From: Aquilutibacter rugosus
Lineage (GTDB): Bacteria; Pseudomonadota; Gammaproteobacteria; Xanthomonadales; Xanthomonadaceae
NCBI RefSeq assembly: GCF_036541335.1
Contig: NZ_JAZHBO010000001.1
Coordinates: 744,001 to 808,000 of the forward strand
DNA: 64,000 nt
Direction of reading: 5' to 3'
Shown: one piece after another, positions 60,647 through 64,000 of the stretch
How positions within the stretch are numbered: the stretch's first letter is position 1
How the letters are laid out: each line of letters opens with the position of its first letter
Notes under the pieces: generated by a model
Databases searched by the model: none
What the model was told of the DNA's origin: nothing
The model's input: the letters and a program-made list of their open reading frames with translations, nothing else
Position numbers and translations under genes: made by a program

Positions 60647-63436
60647 ATGCGCAGAAATTCATTGGCATTGAGCTTGGCGCTGGCGATTGGGCTGGCAACC
60701 GCGACCACGGCGACGGCGATAGCAGCGACACCGGCCAAGGCCACGACGACGGCCAAAGCGTCTGCTGCGACTGCCGGTTTGACCAAGGGACCCTGCGTCC
60801 AGGGCGTGTGCGAATACACCCTGGCCAATGGCATGCACGTCTTGCTGGTGCCCGATGCCAGCAACGGCCAGACCACCGTGAACATCATGTATGGCGTCGG
60901 TAGTGTGCAGGAAGGCAATGGCGAAACCGGCATGGCCCACTTGCTGGAACACTTGCAGTTCAAGGGCACGCCCAAGCACACTAATATCCCCGAGGAAATG
61001 AAAGCGCATGGCGTCAAGTACAACGCCACCACCTCGCTCGATCGCACCAATTATTTCGGTCAGTTCCCGGCCAGTGACAAGACGCTCGAGTGGCTGCTCG
61101 ATCTCGAAGCCGACCGGATGGTGAACTCGTTCATTGCGCGCAAGGACCTGGACAGCGAAATGACCGTGGTCCGCAATGAGATGGAGAACGGCGAAAACAA
61201 CCCGGTAAATGCAGCGCATGAGCGCCTGATGTCCACGGCCTACCTGTGGCACAACTACGGCAAGAATACGATCGGTGCCCGCAGCGACGTCGAGCAGGTT
61301 CAGATTCCTAATCTGCAGGCGTTTTATCGCAACTGGTATCGCCCTGCCAATGCAACGCTGGTGATCGGCGGTCGGTTTAATCCCGATCTGGCATTAAAGC
61401 AAGTGCAGAAGGCGTTCGGCAACATCAAAAATCCGGCGCAGCCGCTGCCCAAGTACTACACCGTCGAGCCGACTCAAGACGGCGAGCGTCGAGTAGAGGT
61501 GCGCCGTCCGGGTGACATCAAGCTGGCATTTATCGGCTATCACGTACCTGCGGCGACTAGCCCCGATACGGCACCTTTGCAGGTGCTGAACAACATCCTC
61601 TCGTATCAGCCGACGGGACGACTGTACAAAGCGCTGGTTGAGACCAAGCTGGCCGTGCAGGCAGGTCTGGGTGCGCAGGCCTCGCGCGATCCGGGACTCG
61701 CCACCGGCATGGTGGTGGTCAGTAAGGACGGTGATGTCGCCAAGGCCGAGCAAGCCTTCGAGCAGATTGTAGAGAATCTTGCACAGAACCCCATCACGCA
61801 GGAAGAGTTGGATCAGGCGCAGCAACGCGTTGCCGCGAGCATTGCGCGTGCCGACGACGATGCCAATGCCACGGCGCTGGGATTGACCGGCGCCTTTGCA
61901 CAAGGCGACTGGCGTCTGTACTTCTATCAGCGTGATGCCATCAGCAAGGTCACGCTGGCCGATGTGAACCGCGTCGCCAAGGCCTACTACCTGCCGAGCA
62001 ATCGCACGGTGTCGACTTTTATTCCGGACGCCAATCCGCAACGGGCGGTGATTGCCGCCGCGCCGCTGGCCGCCGATGTGCTCAAGAACTACAAGGGGGG
62101 TGAGGCCAAGCAGGCCGGTGAGCAGTTCGATGGCACCCCGACCCACATTGAGAAGCGCGTCGAGCGACTGCAGCTGACGCCGACCCTCAAGGCCGTGCTG
62201 CTGCCGTACAAGACGCGCGGCGCCTCGGTACAGGTGGCGGGACAGTTCCGCTTCGGTAACGAAAAAGAACTGTACGGGGTGTATCCGAATGCCTTCGTCG
62301 GTGGATTGCTGATGATGGGCGCCAAGGACCTGACCCGTGACCAGATCTCCAAGCAACTGACGGCGCTCAAGGCCGGCGGTAGTGTCAGCGGTGGCAGCCA
62401 GTCCCTGAGCTTGCGTGCCGATGCACAACGCGACTCGGTCGTGCCGGTCATTCAACTGCTGACGCAAGTGGCCCGCACCGCTACGGTGCCGGATGCTGAG
62501 TTCGAGCAAGCGCGCACGCAAGCGATCACCTCGCTCGAGATGCAACGCCAGGAACCGCAGACCTTGGCCAGTGAAGCAATGGCAGCGCATTTCAATGTGT
62601 GGCCGAAGGGGCACCCCAGTGCTTACCGTCCGCTGGCTGAGCGCATCGCCGAGATCAAGGCGCTGAAGGTCGAGGATCTGCGTGCATTCAAGCAGCAGTT
62701 CTACGGCACCGCACAGGGCGAAGTGACGATCGTCGGTGACTTTGATCCGGCTGCGGTCAAGGCAGAGCTGAGCAAGGCCTTCCCGGGTTGGACCAGCAAT
62801 GTGAAATACGCCCCGATCTCTACGCGTTACAACGCCATCGCCCCGGTGACCGAGCGACTGAATGCACCCGACAAGGCCAATGCGTTTGTGCTCGCACGCG
62901 TGAACATGCCCTTGAACGATACCGATCCCGATTACCCCGCACTGCGCGTGGCCAACGACATCCTGGGTGGCAGCACGCTCAAGTCGCGTCTGGGCGATCG
63001 TCTGCGCCAAAAAGAAGGCCTGACCTACGGCGTCAGCTCCCAGATCCGCGCCGATTTCAGCCTTGAAGGGCATGATGACGACGGCTACCTGATGATCTAC
63101 GGCATCACGGCGCCGGAGAACGCCGAGAAATTTACGGCAGGCGTGCGCGATGAGTTGGCCAAGTTTGTCGCCACCGGCGTGACCGAAGAAGAGGTCAAGA
63201 CCGCGGTGGCGGATATTCTGTCGTCGCGTACGACGGCGTTGACGAAGGAACAATCGCTGGTGTCCGTGCTGGCTGATCAGGCCTACCGCGGTGAGACGAT
63301 GGCAGACTATGCCCGTCGCACCGAGGCATACAGCAAGCTGACCGCCGCGCAAGTGAATGCGGCCATTCGCGCAAAGATCAAACCGGAAGCACTGAGCGTC
63401 TTTATGGCCGGCGACTTGTCCAAGTTCAAGAAGTAA
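60647..63436 (+). CDS. Exported M16 family zinc metallopeptidase (two-unit, insulinase-like)
   Basis: 929 aa with signal peptide (about 1-27). The first M16 unit has the inverted zinc motif HLLEH (HxxEH, near residue 104) and the downstream zinc ligand in NEMENGENNPVN (near 180). The second unit (about 500-929) lacks the motif, as is normal for two-repeat M16 enzymes, and includes the YGVSSQ-type region (GLTYGVSSQ). Degrades peptides in the periplasm. AGGGG ribosome binding site 6 nt before the ATG. Confidence 0.94.
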   Translation: MRRNSLALSLALAIGLATATTATAIAATPAKATTTAKASAATAGLTKGPCVQGVCEYTLANGMHVLLVPDASNGQTTVNIMYGVGSVQEGNGETGMAHLLEHLQFKGTPKHTNIPEEMKAHGVKYNATTSLDRTNYFGQFPASDKTLEWLLDLEADRMVNSFIARKDLDSEMTVVRNEMENGENNPVNAAHERLMSTAYLWHNYGKNTIGARSDVEQVQIPNLQAFYRNWYRPANATLVIGGRFNPDLALKQVQKAFGNIKNPAQPLPKYYTVEPTQDGERRVEVRRPGDIKLAFIGYHVPAATSPDTAPLQVLNNILSYQPTGRLYKALVETKLAVQAGLGAQASRDPGLATGMVVVSKDGDVAKAEQAFEQIVENLAQNPITQEELDQAQQRVAASIARADDDANATALGLTGAFAQGDWRLYFYQRDAISKVTLADVNRVAKAYYLPSNRTVSTFIPDANPQRAVIAAAPLAADVLKNYKGGEAKQAGEQFDGTPTHIEKRVERLQLTPTLKAVLLPYKTRGASVQVAGQFRFGNEKELYGVYPNAFVGGLLMMGAKDLTRDQISKQLTALKAGGSVSGGSQSLSLRADAQRDSVVPVIQLLTQVARTATVPDAEFEQARTQAITSLEMQRQEPQTLASEAMAAHFNVWPKGHPSAYRPLAERIAEIKALKVEDLRAFKQQFYGTAQGEVTIVGDFDPAAVKAELSKAFPGWTSNVKYAPISTRYNAIAPVTERLNAPDKANAFVLARVNMPLNDTDPDYPALRVANDILGGSTLKSRLGDRLRQKEGLTYGVSSQIRADFSLEGHDDDGYLMIYGITAPENAEKFTAGVRDELAKFVATGVTEEEVKTAVADILSSRTTALTKEQSLVSVLADQAYRGETMADYARRTEAYSKLTAAQVNAAIRAKIKPEALSVFMAGDLSKFKK

Positions 63437-63445
63437 GAGACGGGC

Positions 63446-64000
63446 TTGGGTATTGAGGAGATCCTGGTACTCGCCGCCTCGTTTCTTGCAGGACTAATTG
63501 ATGCGGTGGTTGGCGGTGGCGGGCTGGTTCTGTTACCGGCCCTGTTCGCCACGTTCCCGGGCGCCGCACCGGCCACCTTGATCGGCACCAACAAGACCGC
63601 TTCGGTGTGGGGGACCTCGGTGGCGACGTGGCGCTATGCCCGTCGCGTCAATCTCAACTGGCGCGTGTTGCTGATCGCGGCGGGGGTGGCCTTCGTAGGG
63701 TCGTTGCTGGGTGCGTATGCGCTGACGCTGATCAATCCGGACGTCTTGCGCAAGGCACTGCCGTTCATTTTGTTAGTGGTGCTGATCTATGTACTGGCCA
63801 ACAAGAACATGGGCTACGATCACGCGCCGCGCTTTACGGGGCGTCACGAGTTGCTGTTCGCGTGTGCCATTGGCATCGTGCTGGGTGTGTATGACGGCCT
63901 GTTCGGGCCGGGGACGGGGAGCTTTCTGATCTTTCTGCTGGTGCGAGTGCTCGGCTACGACTTTTTGCATGCCTCCGCCTCTGCCAAGGTCCTCAACGTG
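63446..64000 (+). CDS. Sulfite exporter TauE/SafE (TSUP) family transporter, 3' end cut off by window
   Basis: 185 codons visible, frame open at the right edge; relatives are about 250 aa. Family signature FLAGLIDAVVGGGGLVLLPAL at the N-terminus and the repeat LGVYDGLFGPGTGSFLIF near residue 152. Six hydrophobic segments are visible. TSUP proteins move sulfite, sulfonates or related anions. A TTG start at 63446, 10 bp after the M16 stop and behind AAGAGACGGG, gives the usual N-terminus; no ATG is available upstream. Confidence 0.88.
   Translation, partial: MGIEEILVLAASFLAGLIDAVVGGGGLVLLPALFATFPGAAPATLIGTNKTASVWGTSVATWRYARRVNLNWRVLLIAAGVAFVGSLLGAYALTLINPDVLRKALPFILLVVLIYVLANKNMGYDHAPRFTGRHELLFACAIGIVLGVYDGLFGPGTGSFLIFLLVRVLGYDFLHASASAKVLNV

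Noticed and set aside
61394..63352. 652-codon minus-strand frame opposite the M16 peptidase
   Set aside because: Antisense shadow; the plus-strand frame has HLLEH and the full M16 architecture.

Overview
The window looks like a chromosomal segment of a gammaproteobacterium of the Xanthomonadales type (Xanthomonadaceae or Rhodanobacteraceae). This is an inference from gene content and order: glyA-nrdR-ribD-ribE-ribB-ribH-nusB-thiL, rsmG-parA-parB, a fused indolepyruvate ferredoxin oxidoreductase, a GlsB/YeaQ protein and several secreted M16/M61 peptidases. The DNA is moderately GC-rich and densely coding. No rRNA, tRNA or CRISPR array was seen.

Layout. 1-9.4 kb: housekeeping block (ettA, glyA, nrdR, riboflavin operon, nusB, thiL, yraN, rsmI). 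It ends in a 123-bp element with 39-bp perfect inverted arms that supplies the stop codons of both converging genes. 9.4-13.7 kb: accessory loci, namely a barnase/RNase Sa-like exported ribonuclease with a barstar inhibitor, an L,D-transpeptidase-like lipoprotein, an arsenic operon (arsR, two LMW-phosphatase-type arsenate reductases, an aquaporin) and an I78 inhibitor lipoprotein. 13.7-23.2 kb: two FAD oxidoreductases, an M61 peptidase, an SRPBCC protein and the 1230-residue indolepyruvate oxidoreductase. 23.3-27.2 kb: a complete mercury-resistance transposon (merR/merTPA) with ISL3-type ends, an 8-bp target duplication and a transposase gutted by internal deletion. 27.3-42.3 kb: chromosomal genes for envelope lipids and signalling, uppP, glnA, a phosphopantetheinyl transferase, rsmG, parAB, a glycosyltransferase/LABN pair, and ribosomal proteins L28 and L33. 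42.5-60.05 kb: a three-gene, 17.5-kb translationally overlapping operon for giant exported proteins. 60-64 kb: a DUF1304 membrane protein, an M16 peptidase and the start of a TauE/SafE transporter.

The most unusual region is the giant operon. Gene 1 (1987 aa) has nine nearly identical 111-aa DUF11-like repeats and ends in an OmpA-like peptidoglycan-binding domain. Gene 2 (1245 aa) looks like an exported outer-membrane beta-barrel protein. Gene 3 (2617 aa) is a chain of about 17 prealbumin/CnaB-like modules. Most of these keep a Lys...Glu...Asn triad suggestive of intramolecular isopeptide bonds and also a Cys pair. The overlaps between the three genes suggest they make one surface structure; that function is inferred, not demonstrated.
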